A stretch of DNA of 64,000 nt from positions 66,755 through 130,754 of the forward strand of contig SGPL01000015.1 of assembly GCA_004802705.1 (NCBI GenBank). Reading direction: 5' to 3'. Source of the DNA: Bondarzewia mesenterica (lineage: Eukaryota > Basidiomycota > Agaricomycetes > Russulales > Bondarzewiaceae). The translations under genes were made by a program, and so were the position numbers. Of this stretch, positions 21,307-32,999 are shown in pieces. Below the pieces are notes generated by a model. That model had not been told where the DNA came from. It did not search any database and saw only the letters and a program-made list of their open reading frames with translations. The first letter of the stretch is position 1. Each line of letters opens with the position of its first letter.

Positions 21307-22766
21307 ATGTTCTCTTCAATTTTCTCGTGAGTAACGTCCAGCTGATGCTCTTGTTTCTCTTGACATCTTTGCAGAACGTCACCACCCGTCGACCCAAAGG
21401 CCCCCACTTTCCATCCCGTCTCCTCGCGGTATCCAGCCGATGAATTGTTTGGAGAGCTCGAGCCCCAAGATACGGAGTGGTTGTGCGCTGGAGGATTTGT
21501 GACTGAGACCCAGATCTGGTACAACATTCTGGAGGATGGAACATCTGTTATGTGTCAGGTCATCCATTCGTCCATCGGGTGAGTGCCGTCGCTGTCGCCG
21601 CCGCCTGTAGGTCACTGAGGCTGGTAGGCCGAACTGAAATGTGCATCGATTGCAGGGTCTGGTATCCCACCATCCAGTTCACATGTAAGATCTTCAATCC
21701 CAAGACTGGCGAGAGTGTTTGGCGTTCCGTCAATGTCTCCAACTTCGTAACGCCGCCTCCTGGTCTCGACAAGCGATCGAGCAAAGCCGATCAATTCACC
21801 ATCACCCACAAATCGCACCCAGACTCTGACTTCCCCGAGTCCTACAGTCTTTCCGTCAACCTTTCCAACGACTTTCAAGTATCTTTGGAGATCCGTCGTC
21901 CTGCATCCGTCCCTGGATACAAAGTGGGCAAGGGCCCCGAGGGAGGGTACTCGTACTTTGGGGCTGATCCCAAGAAAGCAGACGGTTATGTCATCCATCG
22001 GTTTTGGCCTCGTGATATCGCTACTGGGCATATCATACTGGACGGCAAGGCGATGCCAATTGAAGGCCCGGGGATGTTCGTTCATGCTATACAAGGCATG
22101 CGTCCGAACCTCGTCGCCTCGCGCTGGAACTTCGCACATTTCCAGAGCCAGGCGCATGGTGGTGTGTCTGCAATCCAGATGGAGTTTACTACCATCGATG
22201 CGTACGGGCGGAAGGGCTCTGGGTCGGGCTTCGCAACGGCGAACATTGGTTCGCTCGTTATCGGTGGGAAGCTGGTGACTGTGACAGCGGAGACAAAGTG
22301 GCCGGGCGAAACCCAAGCGGAGAACGCTGAGGTCATCTCGCGTGCAGTGCATCTGAAGCCCGTTCACGACCCTGACACTGGATACGCACAACCTACTGAG
22401 CTTTTGTTTCGGTGGGCAGGGCCGTCATTGCTGCCGGACGCTCCCGGAAAGATCGATGGTACCATCTCGGTCGAAGTCGGTGACCCCGCTAGCCCGAAAG
22501 GTTTGATCGAAAAGGTTGATGTGCTGGCGGAGATCCCTAGCGTGGTCAAGGCAGTCGTGAGCTACGTTGCGGGCACGAAACCATACATATATCAGGTAAA
22601 TTCTTCATCGATATCCTCGAGGTATCACCGTTGAGCTTACACGTTCTTGTAGTGGATCAACCCCACAAAGCTCGTCTTGACAGGCCCTGATACAATCGTG
22701 CCAGGTATGTCCGGGGGACTGGAAGCAGAGGGCTTCATCTACAACGAGGCAACGTTCATCTCTTGA
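21307..22766 (+). CDS. SVF1: Svf1-like survival factor
   Basis: Svf1 proteins are lipocalin-like, protect yeast against oxidative and cold stress, and are linked to ceramide transport from ER to Golgi. The start ATG 21307-21309 gives MFSSIFSTSPPVDPKAPTFH after one short intron. The N-terminal lipocalin-like half has DTEWLCAGGFVTETQIWYNI and VMCQVIHSSIGVWYPTIQ, then the long exon KIFNPKTGESVWRSVNVSNF, GPEGGYSYFGADPKKADGY and GPGMFVHAIQGMRPNLVASR. The C-terminal half has WNFAHFQSQAHGGVSAIQME, VIGGKLVTVTAETKWPGE, WINPTKLVLTGPDTIVPG and GGLEAEGFIYNEATFIS. Total near 400 residues, the normal family size. Introns lie after IFS, after SSIG, and near 22596-22652. Confidence 0.92.
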
Positions 22767-23155
22767 ACGGCCCGTTGTCTTTCCCCTAACGACCCCGATG
22801 AATTCATGCGAGATACACGATGGAAGATATTTGTTTGTGCTGCTTGCGCCTATACTTTACTATCTAAAGCCAAATTGTAGTCGATCTGCTTTCGCTGTAC
22901 AGACAGGATACCCCCTGTGGCTTCGTGCATCACATTTCTGAAAGATCGCCGTGAGACTGGAGAAATGCGCAGTTTTGTCGAGGAGATAACCATAGGAAGG
23001 GCATAAGTACGTGTACAGGACTTGCCGCGGCAGTAACTGCCGGGGTAAGTGAGTCAATGTAGGGAAATCCCGGCCGAGAGTAGGTTGCGGCGGCGACCCG
23101 ATACCGTTCAGTACGACGCTCACTCGTTCGAAAGTTGCACTATACAACATGTGCC
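22767..23155. other. SVF1-OMA1 intergenic region
   Basis: Tandem spacing of 389 bp holding the SVF1 3' region and the OMA1 promoter. An out-of-frame ATG at 23149, seven bases before the chosen OMA1 start, could act as an upstream start. No other feature seen. Confidence 0.45.
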
Positions 23156-25232
23156 ATGTTTCGTCCACTCTCTCGTCCCATCCTACGAAATCATTTTCAA
23201 CACCCAAACCCCTTCACTCGCCAATACAAAACTTCTCATTCTTCGTCGTCTCATACCCCGTCGAGAGTCCCCTGTCCTCCGACAAATCACATCTGTGTAC
23301 CCGTCCGTGCTTCGTCTGCTCTTCTGCAAATAGACTCGCCCCGCCAGTTTGGGCGATCTACTAGCTATTATGGCGGCATACGTGCACCTGCATCTACAGC
23401 CGGTTTTCATTCTACTGCTAGAAATGAGGCTCTTCCATTTGTGTCGATCTTAGCTTTCTTCAAAGTAGGTGTTGCTGTAAAGAAAAAATGGATCGTCATC
23501 TGTTTCTAATTGATTAGTCGAAAGGCTTCAACTGCGCTGGAACTCGCAAGAACCGCTGCCAGAGTGGCTTTCACGCTCATCCCCGTTCTTCTCCTTAAGA
23601 ACCATAGAACGCGGAAAGTTCTTCGACATGTCGAAGAGGCTAAGAAGAAGGACCCCAATGCTACGATCCTGCCTCGGTTTGATAGACTTGTCAAGGATAA
23701 GGGGGAGGTGCTCAGAAGGATGCGCAGGAGGACCATTGCATTCCATGCCTTGCTTTTCACTCCAGCATTCCTCTTTTGGGCGGCTATTGTAGCAAGTATG
23801 GAGAGAACACCCCTTACCGGAAGGTACGTATGTCTCCGCCATGTATATATTGATCTCTTCCCATTGATACGGTGACATATAGGTGGCGTTTGATTCTGAT
23901 TTCGCCAGAAGAGGAGCAAGATATCAGTTCACAGCTTGCTGGGTCGGGCTGGTATCAAGCTGTGGGCGACATCATCGCAGCAGATGGCCCGCCAAAAATT
24001 ATTCCTCCTAGTGACTGGCGCTACGCTTGGGTCCGGGACACCCTTCGCAGGCTGGAGAGTGCTATTCCCACACTAGGCATAGAGCAGACTTTGGAACCTG
24101 CCTGGCTGGAACGGGGACCTGACGACGTCCCATTACCGCCGCCTGCAGACTTTCCTCTTAGACCACGACCACGCGCGTCTGAGTACATACACTTGGTGTG
24201 CCAACTGACCAACTCACGCCCAGTGTCGACCACTCCACATATCATTCCTGGGCCTCCTTATTCCCTTGTCGTTGTTGATCGGCCAGATGCCTGCAACGCG
24301 TTCTCTTATGGATTCGGACCAGATGGTACGTCGCTCTGCCTTGCTTCTTTCCTATCTTCGGACTCACCCTCTCTTCAGGTGCGGGCGGCCTAGTTGTTTT
24401 CTCTGGCTTTCTCGACCAGATCATGAAGCGTCATCCACCATCACAGGCAACGACGACGTCCAACCTCCCCCAATCAGAAGAAACATCCTGGTGGCAGCTC
24501 CTCTTCGGAAGCTTCTTATCCGTAACGCCTCCAGTGCAGCAATACCAACCGACACCCGAGCAGACTTCTGACCTTGCGATTCTCCTCGCGCACGAACTCG
24601 CGCATCTCGTTCTATCTCATCATCTCGAGACGTTGTCGTCCAAGTCAGTCATCCTCCCGGGGATGCTTTCCTTCATCTCGGACTTCGTCCGCACCCTCAT
24701 CTTCCCGGTTACTATGCTCTTTGGCCCGTTCGTGAATGATGCCGTCGCGCAGATGGGGAAGGTGGGCTCACGCGAGCTCACAAAGTTGGGGGAATACTGT
24801 ACCAGCGAGACGCAAGAGATTGAGGCGGACGTTGTCTCCGCACGGTCCGTATACTAACATCGCCTCCCCCATTTTCTATCTAACTTCACCGAGCTCACCT
24901 AACAACTACAAATATTTTCTCCCGTGTTGACAGGCTACTCGCACATGCAGGCTTCGACGCACGGCACGCAGTCCAATTCTGGCAGGATCGCTCTGAGACG
25001 CCATTGACGGCGGAATGCTCGCCCAGCATGGCACGGCAGAAGGAGCGGGGGGGACAGGGAGCGGAATAGACTCGTCATGAAAATCATGGGCTCGGGGCAC
25101 CCCGTGAACGAACTGCGTGTGAAGAAGCTGCGTGACGAGATCGAGCGGTGGAGGGCGGAGCGGCTGAGGGTGCTCACCGAGATCAAGGTGCAAGCGCAGG
25201 CGGATATGGATGCGGCGGCAATGGCATCGTAG
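23156..25232 (+). CDS. OMA1: Oma1-like mitochondrial metalloprotease (M48)
   Basis: ATP-independent zinc protease of the mitochondrial inner membrane involved in stress-responsive protein processing. The N-terminus MFRPLSRPILRNHFQHP is basic and Ser-rich like a presequence. A membrane segment follows (TIAFHALLFTPAFLFWAAIV). The catalytic motif is ILLAHELAHLVLSHHLE (HExxH), and the third zinc ligand region is QEIEADVVSARLLAHAGFD. C-terminal: MKIMGSGHPVNELRVKKL and DEIERWRAERLRVL, ending DAAAMAS (stop 25230-25232). Six or so exons. The frame breaks at a run of seven G (25047-25053): as written it stops at 25067-25069, while one G fewer restores the conserved C-terminus. Confidence 0.88.
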
Positions 25233-25762
25233 AGGCGGATACTACAGTTTATTTAATTGGAGGACAAGGACGGTCGATTTGCGGTCCCATGCATTTTCTT
25301 CTTTTGTCCATCCTTGTCCATCTTCACGTCATCCATTTATTTCTTTTGCTGCACCGTGCATACGTACACTCATTTTATGGCTCATTTCTCTTCGATGGCA
25401 TTCTCTTTTCTCTATTTTTTCTTCTTTGGTTTGGTTCATCTATCAATTGTCTCCTCCCTGTGTACTATTAGTAAGTATGTATGAATAGCACCCAACCACT
25501 CATGCTGAAGCACATACTATCCTAAGTCGTCGAACCTTCTCTCTTCTTTTTGACAACGTAGTAGGGTTGGCTGGTCAAGGTACTCACTTTGGTATGAGAA
25601 GATATACCTTCCATTCATTCTCTTTCCCTTTGCTCGTGTCCCCTTCCGATTTGAAACAATGACGTCTAGTACAAAATTCTAATATTACACGAAGAGTATC
25701 TACAGTGACGAGAATTTACATATGCGCACATAAAATAGAAAGCACGATATAGAACAAAACAA
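25233..25762. other. Convergent 3' region OMA1/permease
   Basis: Both flanking genes end here. A pyrimidine-rich stretch (25300-25450, many ttctttt runs) is the only notable composition. No gene seen. Confidence 0.45.
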
Positions 25763-28156
25763 TCAGGATCCTGAAGATTCAAGAAGGGGCTCGCGCTCCG
25801 GGCTGTGCGTCTGGACGGAACTGGCAACGGGCTTCTTGATGAGGTGCGTAGCGCGCGCACCATCATCCAACTCCACGATCTCTTCGACAATCTCGTACCC
25901 GCCCCACCTCGGCAGCAGTACAATCCACAAATAGTAGTACAAACCGCACACCTGTCCAGAATGATAATGAGCATCGAACTTGCATTCGGAAGAGCATCAA
26001 GAGAGCTTACAGCAAGCACACCGAGGCCAACGACACAGTATCTGCGCGCGAGTGTATCCAGTGCGTGAGCTACAACGAGCTCGGCAGGTGGGAAGGCGAG
26101 AAGACTTACGTGGCATACCAGAAGGACACGTCTGCTTGGCCCTTGTCCGGGGGAACCCTGAGAAACAAATAAGATCAGAGCAGCACTTACCGGAGCGGAA
26201 AGTGAGAAAGTGGGGGGTGATTGATGCATACCATGGCATAATGAGCAGGAAAAGACACTTGATGACCCACAGCACCACAGCGATATTCCAGACTTTAAAC
26301 GGTGAAGGCGCAAGTCCTGCCGCCGCGCGGCGCTTTCGAAGGATCCAGACGCCGATTGCAGTCGCCACCGCAAAGATCTGTTAGTACGTGCGCGCGTGAC
26401 GTCAGAACACTGAGCTTGGAGCGAAGGGATGGAGAGCGAATACGTGCCAGGTTGGGATACGACGCGAGGTCGAGGAGAAAGTTGAACGCGTCTTTCGCGG
26501 GGAGGGCGAGGATGACGAGGACAGTGAGGACGTACTTGAGGGTCACGGGCGCGAGAGGCGTGCCAAATGGCTTTGTGGAGGCGAAGATTTTGGGGTAGGG
26601 AAGGAGACCTTGGCGGGCGACTTCGCGGAGGACACGGGCTTGGCCGACGGTCTGTGGTAGATTGATTTGAGTAAATTGACCTACACGTGTGAAGGATCCG
26701 TATGTGTATGCTCACGACAGCGATCTAACAGCAAAGCATGTTGGTAAATCAGAATCAGGTGAACGAAGTCCGAGAGAGTGAATGGGATTGAATACTGACG
26801 ACATTCCCAACACAACTGAAAGCCACCATGATGGGCAGAATTTTGGAAGCCCAATGGTCGCCGTACACACGCTTGAAGAACAACGCAGCAACCAACTGCC
26901 CTGATCCCTTGATTTCCTCGACCGGAACTGCGGCGACATACGCGACGTTGGTCAAGAAGAACAAAACAGTCACGATAGCGAGCGAAACGATGCCCGCGTT
27001 GCGCACGGTGCGGACCGGGTTCGCGCCCTTGACTTCATTGAGGACGTTGAACGCGTTGGACCACCCGACGAACGCGAAGTTTGTCTTAACGAGGGCGGTG
27101 GCGAGGGCGTTCGGGTTTGTTCGACTGCCATGCCAGAGGTGGTGGAAGTTGGCGAAGGGATCGGAGATGTGAGTAAACCCCGTGAGCACGGCGAGACCAG
27201 TCACCGTGACGCTGATAAGAAGAACCTGTGATAAGTTTCGCCCTCGAGAAATGGACAGTTGAAGGCTTACAATGCGAGAGATGCGACTTTGAAAGCTGTC
27301 AGAAAGTTGACCGCACGAAGAGACAATTTCGTCGAGATACCAACAACTGTTTGATAACTGTAGCCGTGTCCTGCGTGGCTCGCCAGAGCAATAGAGAGAT
27401 ACAGAACGTACCTCCTACGCAAAAGGTGACCATCACTATTGCAATCGTAGTCTGCCGATACTCCGTGACCGGAATATCAAAAAGAGAGAGAACATATTGG
27501 GCGAAGACGACCGAGTTCGTCGCACTGAAACTGTAATGAAAGGCAAATCAGCATGCAGATAAAAATAACCGAGACACAAGTACAACGAACGACGTGAGAA
27601 CGGAGGTCACTGCAAAAGCGACCGGTACAAGGAACCGTGGCCGAGGATAGGCTTGCTCCAGGAAGACCACCTCAGCGCCAGCCCTGTGTGGGAACATGCT
27701 GGCGAGCTCGGTGTACACGAATAGCGCAACTGGGAATAGTACGTCTGATAAGCCGTCGAAATTATGGTAGAGCATTGAACGAATTCACCGAAAGCAAAAA
27801 TGGGAGCGATTATCCAGAAAGCAAGAAGCAGGCCGACTGAGCCGACTGAATTCAAGATGACACCGGGCACAGAGAAAATGCCCGATCCGAGGAGTTGTCC
27901 CAAGTTCAGCATAACGGCGGAAGTCAAGGTGACTTCACGACCAAGGGGGTTTGTCTTCATTTGACGGTTAGTCGTTCATCTACACGATAGAACATGATAT
28001 TTGCTGAATGACGAATACCTTCTCGACTGGGGCTCCTGGCACTGATGCAGTTTCACTCAAGTCCGAGTCCGAATCTGTTGCTTCTTGCACTTCGACATCA
28101 ACAAATGCCTTAGGAGAGTTCAAGGTGCTCCCATGGTCTTGCACGAGCGAGGACAT
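25763..28156 (-). CDS. APC-superfamily amino acid permease (LAT type)
   Basis: Multi-pass plasma-membrane or vacuolar amino acid transporter with about 12 transmembrane segments spread over more than ten exons. The N-terminal cytosolic tail starts at ATG 28154-28156 (MSSLVQDHGSTLNSPK) and is acidic. The first helix carries the APC signature LNLGQLLGSGIFSVPGVILN. Others include GLLLAFWIIAPIFAF, GAEVVFLEQAYPRPRFLVPV, VKTNFAFVGWSNAFNVLNEV, VSLAIVTVLFFLTNVAYVAA, GQARVLREVARQGLLPYPKI and GLYYYLWIVLLPRWGGYEIV. The tail ends PEREPLLESSGS, an acidic dileucine-like motif (EREPLL). The pattern matches fungal LAT / high-affinity methionine permease relatives; the substrate is not determined. Confidence 0.87.
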
Positions 28157-28798
28157 GGTATTGGCCAGGAAGAACTCGGACACAGGGCATTAAAGGCGTA
28201 AGCCTAGTAAGTACAATCGATACTTCCTAGCCGCCTCGGAGAGGTATCCAATATATACATGCGCACTTAGCCATAGAGCACGTCAATGACGCCATCCGTA
28301 TGGCCGCAAGAAGTGACACTTTGCATCAATAGTACGGGCGGCAATCGGCTTGAATACTAAGCTGACAGTGGCAATCTCGGTCATTCAGTAGCACAATCTC
28401 TGATGTTGGATATACCTGATAATACGACGTAGTCGTCTGAATAACTTTTCATGAGTGCTCATTCAGCGGGAAGGTCGGAGTCACTAAGCCAGAGTAACCC
28501 GAGGCTGACATGGGAGCAACGCCGCCGAATCCCCGTTTGGCGATTCGAGGATGGGGTGTCACGTGATCCAACATCTACTGAAAGATGCATTCAAGTTCAA
28601 GTTTATTCCATCATCGTGGATTCTTCCTTTCTTTTTGACAATCAAAAGTCTCACTAAACTCCCAATTACACAGGACATATGTTTGTTGTTGAAGGCATTG
28701 TGATTCTTTTGCTAGCTGTCAGGTATACAATTAATGGTATATAACGAAGTCAAACGCAACCTCTGCTAAAAGCATCCTCGGTTTCAGGAACTCAGTTC
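28157..28798. other. Intergenic, nothing identified
   Basis: Permease promoter on one side and the 3' region of the secreted protein gene on the other. A plus-strand open frame at 28451-28657 lacks any recognisable feature. Confidence 0.45.
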
Positions 28799-31357
28799 TT
28801 ACGCGGATGCAGTAGCCTGTGCGGCACACTGGGTCTGCTGGGTACCGCAAGCAGCAACAGTCAAATCGCCCTTGTTTCCGGATGCGTTCGCGGCATTCGC
28901 ACACTGGTTGTGCTGGACGTCGCTGTGGTAGTAAAATATATCAGGATCTCAACGAAGGTGGCAGAAGCAGATGAGGTACGGACCATGACCGGACGAGAGC
29001 ATTCTGCTTGTTGTTGAAAGCCGAGTTCCCGTCAACCTGGAATTGCCCGCTGCCCAGGTCAGTCACAGCGGGAGCTGTGACTCCACCAAGAGCGCCCGTG
29101 AAAGTCTGCAGATTGCCGCTCGTCGAAACGGCAGCATTTGTGGGAACAGCAGCAGTCTGTGAAAAAAAGTGTATCAACACAAGGAAAAAAATTGATGGGG
29201 AATATTTACTGACAGATGAAGATGTTGACGTCGCGGCAGCGGTCGTCGCAGCGCCAGATGTCGCGGAAGCAGCAGCACTGGAGGCTGACACTGAGCTGGA
29301 GCCAGTATTACTAGCAATGACGTTGCCCTGATTGTCGACAGCGGCGACCGAAGCGAAGTCCGTCGTGATACCGAAGCCAGCGTTGAAGGCATCAGCCTGA
29401 GCACCGGTCTCGGCAGTCTGCGCCTTTGAGGCAGCGGTGGCCGTCGCGCAGGTGGCCTTCGCATTCGCGTCAGCACCACAAGAATTGGTCAAGGTGTCGC
29501 AGATGAACTGAGTGATGATGTCAATGTTCTGAGCAGAGCCGTGGTTGTACGAAGCTGAGTGGTCATAAAAATGCATGTATCAATGTTTGGAATAACAGTA
29601 GATAGATATCCAAACGTACTCTGGTCAACGGGCTCGAAGCTGGTCTCCTTGCGGTTGTCGAAGCCAACGCCAAACTTGATCTGAGGGACAGAGCAAGAAC
29701 CGAAGCTACCGATATTGCTGGCCGACGCGGTCGAGGCGGCAGCAGCGATTGTTGTTGTGGCCGCAGCCGAAGCCGAACCAGAAGACGCAGAACCAGCAGA
29801 AGACGCAGAAGCAGAAGACGCGGACGCGGAAGATGACGTAGAAGACCCAGTGCCAGCGATGATGTTACCTTGGTCATCAACGGAAGCGACCGCGGCAAAG
29901 TCGGTTGTAATACCAAAGGCGGCGTTGAAGGCTGCATAGACTGTAAGTATTCATCAGATAAAACGAGAAGAAACTGGACCAACCGTCGGCCTGAGCACCG
30001 GTCTTTGCAGTTTGAGCGTTCGAAGCAGCCGTTGCAGTCGCACAAGTAGCCTTGGCCGTCGCATCGGCACCACAAGAGTTTGTCAACGTATCACAGATGA
30101 ATTGGGTGATGATGTCAATGTTCTGGGCGGAGCCGTGGTTGTACGACGCTGAGTGGGTTTAGTGATAAACGATTAAAAGGTGCATATTACGATGGACGTG
30201 TGCACGTACTCTTGTCGACAGGCTCGAAACTCGTCTCCTTCCGGTTGTCAAAGCCAACGCCGAACTCAATCTGGGGCACAGAGCAGGAGCCAAAGTTGCC
30301 GATGGCACTTGCGGCAGCGGTTGAAGTGGCAGCAGCGCTCGACGCCGACGTAGTGGTGCCAGAACCAGAATCAGCAGTAGCGGTCACGACGGCAGTAACG
30401 GTGACAGCAGTCTGTTTTTTTTTTTGGAGGGGGGGTAGATTAGGATAGAAGTCATCATCGGATGCGAAAGCAAACTCACAGGGCAAACGGAATTGCTGCC
30501 AGCTGCAACGTCAACGTTACCAACAGAGGCAATAGCTGTCGCTGCAGACGTCACAGCAGATGACGCAGCCGAGGTCGCGGAAGACGCAGTTGAAGGCACG
30601 GCGGTCGAAGTCGTAGCAGCAGACGAAGCCGAAGAACTTAATCGAAATACTCAATCAGTCTCTCTTTCTGGTGCATGGCATTTAATTCACGCTGCACTTA
30701 CTCAGACTGAACGAAGGGGAAGGTATTTGCCTGATCTCCCTTTTTCACGGTTGCATTCGTTGCGGGATCAAAGAACAAGTCTGGGTCATTGGCAGGGTCC
30801 TGCGCTTGGACAAGCCCATTCAACTCAGCGTTCTTCGGTGCCTTTTGGCAGAACACTGAGTTACGGTTGGTAGGTGGGTTCGTCGTGAAGTCCTACGGAG
30901 AATAGTCGGCAAAATGAGTAATGATAGCACTGGGAAGTGCTCACCGGAGGAGTGTTCTTTTCTGCTTGACGATACTCTTGCGCGAGAGCGATCATGTTGG
31001 CCTGAATCGTCGCATCGAACTGCTTCGCGGCATCTGGAACCCACGTGTATTAGGCAACCAGTCTGAGAATTTGTCAATCGGCTCACCGATGATGGCGTCC
31101 GCCATGTCTTGCTGGGTGCACTCGCCCTGAGCGGCAAGAAGGGGGGTAATAGCCTGACCGGAAAGAACACCGCAAACTTGTCCGGGGCAAGCAGCTCCAA
31201 GCTTGTCAATGACAGCGGGATGCTCCTGACCGAAGCGACGAGGATTAAGCAGGACAGCTCGACCATTCCTCTCAATCCAGCGCATGCGGCCCACGACGGG
31301 CTCGGAGAGGGTGAGAACGGAGAAGGCCACGAATGCGACAAACGATTTGCTGAACAT
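28799..31357 (-). CDS. Secreted Ser/Ala/Thr-rich protein with tandem internal duplication
   Basis: Start ATG 31355-31357 begins MFSKSFVAFVAFSVLTLSEP, a clear signal peptide. A first domain (GQEHPAVIDKLGAACPGQVC, DAAKQFDATIQANMIALAQE, NRNSVFCQKAPKNAELNGLV) is followed by Ser/Ala/Thr linkers probably O-glycosylated. Then come two copies of a Cys-containing domain: GSCSVPQIEFGVGFDNRKET, SYNHGSAQNIDIITQFICDT, LTNSCGADATAKATCATATA, then FNAAFGITTDFAAVASVDDQ. A last domain reads LQTFTGALGGVTAPAVTDLG, VDGNSAFNNKQNALVRSW and KGDLTVAACGTQQTQCAAQ, ending ATASA (stop 28799-28801). No C-terminal GPI signal is obvious. A cell-wall or extracellular role is likely; the family is unknown to me. A TATAAAAG box lies near 31585-31592 (minus). 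Confidence 0.8.
29305..29715 (-). repeat. Internal duplication, copy 2
   Basis: Second copy (downstream in the gene) of the SCSVPQIxFGVGFDNRKETS to VDxQGNxIA unit. It shares with copy 1 the intron placed before SYNHGSAQNID (about 29553-29620) but has no intron inside the GAQADAFNAGFG stretch. Confidence 0.8.
29850..30310 (-). repeat. Internal duplication, copy 1
   Basis: First copy of the repeated unit. It carries an additional phase-1 intron of 52 nt (29932-29983) splitting GAQAD-AFNAAFG, which copy 2 lacks. The intron before SYNHGSAQNID is conserved (about 30148-30212). Confidence 0.8.
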
Positions 31358-32049
31358 CTTGCACGACTTAGAACGGAAGAATCTAACGGAGATAAAGAAA
31401 GGAAGTGCGAAGAATGCTAAGTACGAAGGCAGAACCGCGCTGACCGAGAAAGAATGGAAATGACACCTGGTCAGAAAAGAAAGGCACCAGGCAGAAGAGA
31501 GCCGTTCAACGACAACAGGAGAGCCTGGTCAAGAGAAAAAGAAAAGCGAGAATGTATGAGGGAACACGGGAGACATTGAGGTGCTTTTATAGCAAGAAGC
31601 CTCCAGGCGCATAAGTCACATACATACATGGGTTCATGTGTGTATCGTCATATCCGGCCGGTTGCCTCGGTGCTGCCAACCAACGGCAAACAAAGTCGGA
31701 GAATCTTCCAGCCTTCGTTGCCAGAGAAAACCCCTTGTGTTATCATCGTGCGGACTCGTTGCCAAGCGGTGATGCAGGAAGTTGTTGCTTGGGAAGGATA
31801 ACTTGTTGCACCCAACATCGATACTTGCCTTTGCAGGCCATTGAGTACCTTGGCGGCTTTCCGGGCCGATCGTTTCCTTGTCACTAAACAAGTTCCTGAT
31901 ATCAGCTGATATCCCACTGGAACGAACAAGTTGCAGACTTGTGTTCCACTGCTCCACACCTTTCTGGCAGAGTAAAAGAGAAGAAGAAACAAAAACGCAG
32001 TGAATATGCTCAGATTATAGATACTCACCAAAAGACTGTAAAAGACTGC
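31358..32049. other. Promoter of the secreted protein and unassigned DNA
   Basis: 31358-31620 holds the promoter with the TATAAAAG box. A minus-strand open frame (31634-31957, with an intron-like gtgagt...tgccag just upstream at about 31970-32030) could be an exon, but I recognise nothing in its translation. Confidence 0.35.
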
Positions 32050-32965
32050 TTGAGTCCGACTGCACCACTTCCTCGTGAAAGGCTCCGAGGCTTCAGTCGT
32101 ACTTTCCGTTCATTAATCATACGCAAAGCATGAAGGAAGTGCTCTGCCTCCGAGACCCATCTTCAGCCATCTTCTTCCTGTCCGTCGGTCAGGCACGGCT
32201 CCGAAACCTTCCAATTAACCCGAGGTCCGAACGGCGCAAGGTACCGAACCTCCTTGACGCCCTTCACGACGTCCAAATCGACCAATTCGTCAGCGCGAAC
32301 GCCCGCCCTTAGCAACTCAACTCCCACCGAAATCATGTCCCTGATATGCTTGCACTTGACTGGACTCGAGCAAGACTCGAGAAGGGCCGCCTGCGGCAGC
32401 AGAGCGCCTTGCTTGCCGTTCCCGTTCTCGCGTATCATCACGTGAACGTGCTTTGATGGTTGCTGCAACTTTTGTGCTGCCATTATGAGTTGCAAGCAAG
32501 GCAATCCCACGCCCACACCAGAGCTGGTTCCTCCATGCCGCGGCGTTGATGAGCTCCCACCCATGCATGATCAAGTTTCAACAAAGAGGACTGGTATAGA
32601 CTGGTATGCCCTCGTATCTCCGCGTGCGTCAAAGGGCGAATGAGAGGGAGGGGCAAAGTACGGCGTACGCGGCGTAAAGATTTGATGTAAACGCGCCCAG
32701 CACGCGTTGACGCTGGCGATTAGCGGTTGTAAAAATAGAGAGTGATGCGAGATGAAGGTACGCTCCTGCAGTAATACTTGCCATGAGACAGGGAAACGAT
32801 GCCGATTTTGTGCTGTCGATCGCTCACCAAGCTGAGCTGCAGGTTCATTGGGACCTGCGAACTCCCAGTCGCAAACTTTGAGGACCAAAACCTGGCTTGG
32901 GTCGTTGGCATCCGTATCGACGACTCAGGATGGCGCCGAACCACTGGATGTCGCACCACGAGCCA
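32050..32965 (-). pseudogene. Truncated copy of the 40-kb phosphotransferase gene
   Basis: Closely similar to 39990-40730: both contain VCDWEFAGPNEPAA, SHSPFDARGDTRAYQS, MHGWELINAAAWRNQLWCG, GVRADELVD and the same 3' flanking sequence. The homology starts near 32965, inside the catalytic domain (VDTDANDPSQVLVLKV), so the whole N-lobe and the phosphate-binding region are absent. It lacks 9 nt in the AADIAQLG stretch (AAQLG here), and the stop equivalent to the other copy's is mutated (RVNW where the paralogue ends RVD). It therefore cannot encode a working kinase. It does retain an unbroken frame at the site where the 40-kb copy has lost one base. Confidence 0.75.
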
Positions 32966-32999
32966 TACAAGCTGTTTCCCATTCCCGAGTACGTTCTCC

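Noticed and set aside
21612..22391. 259-codon minus-strand open frame
   Set aside because: Lies entirely opposite the SVF1 long exon, whose plus-strand reading is a clear family match; the minus frame has no recognisable content.
25666..26715. 349-codon minus-strand open frame
   Set aside because: Runs through introns and other frames of the amino acid permease; the translation is Arg/Ser/Pro-rich noise while the spliced permease exons carry conserved helices.
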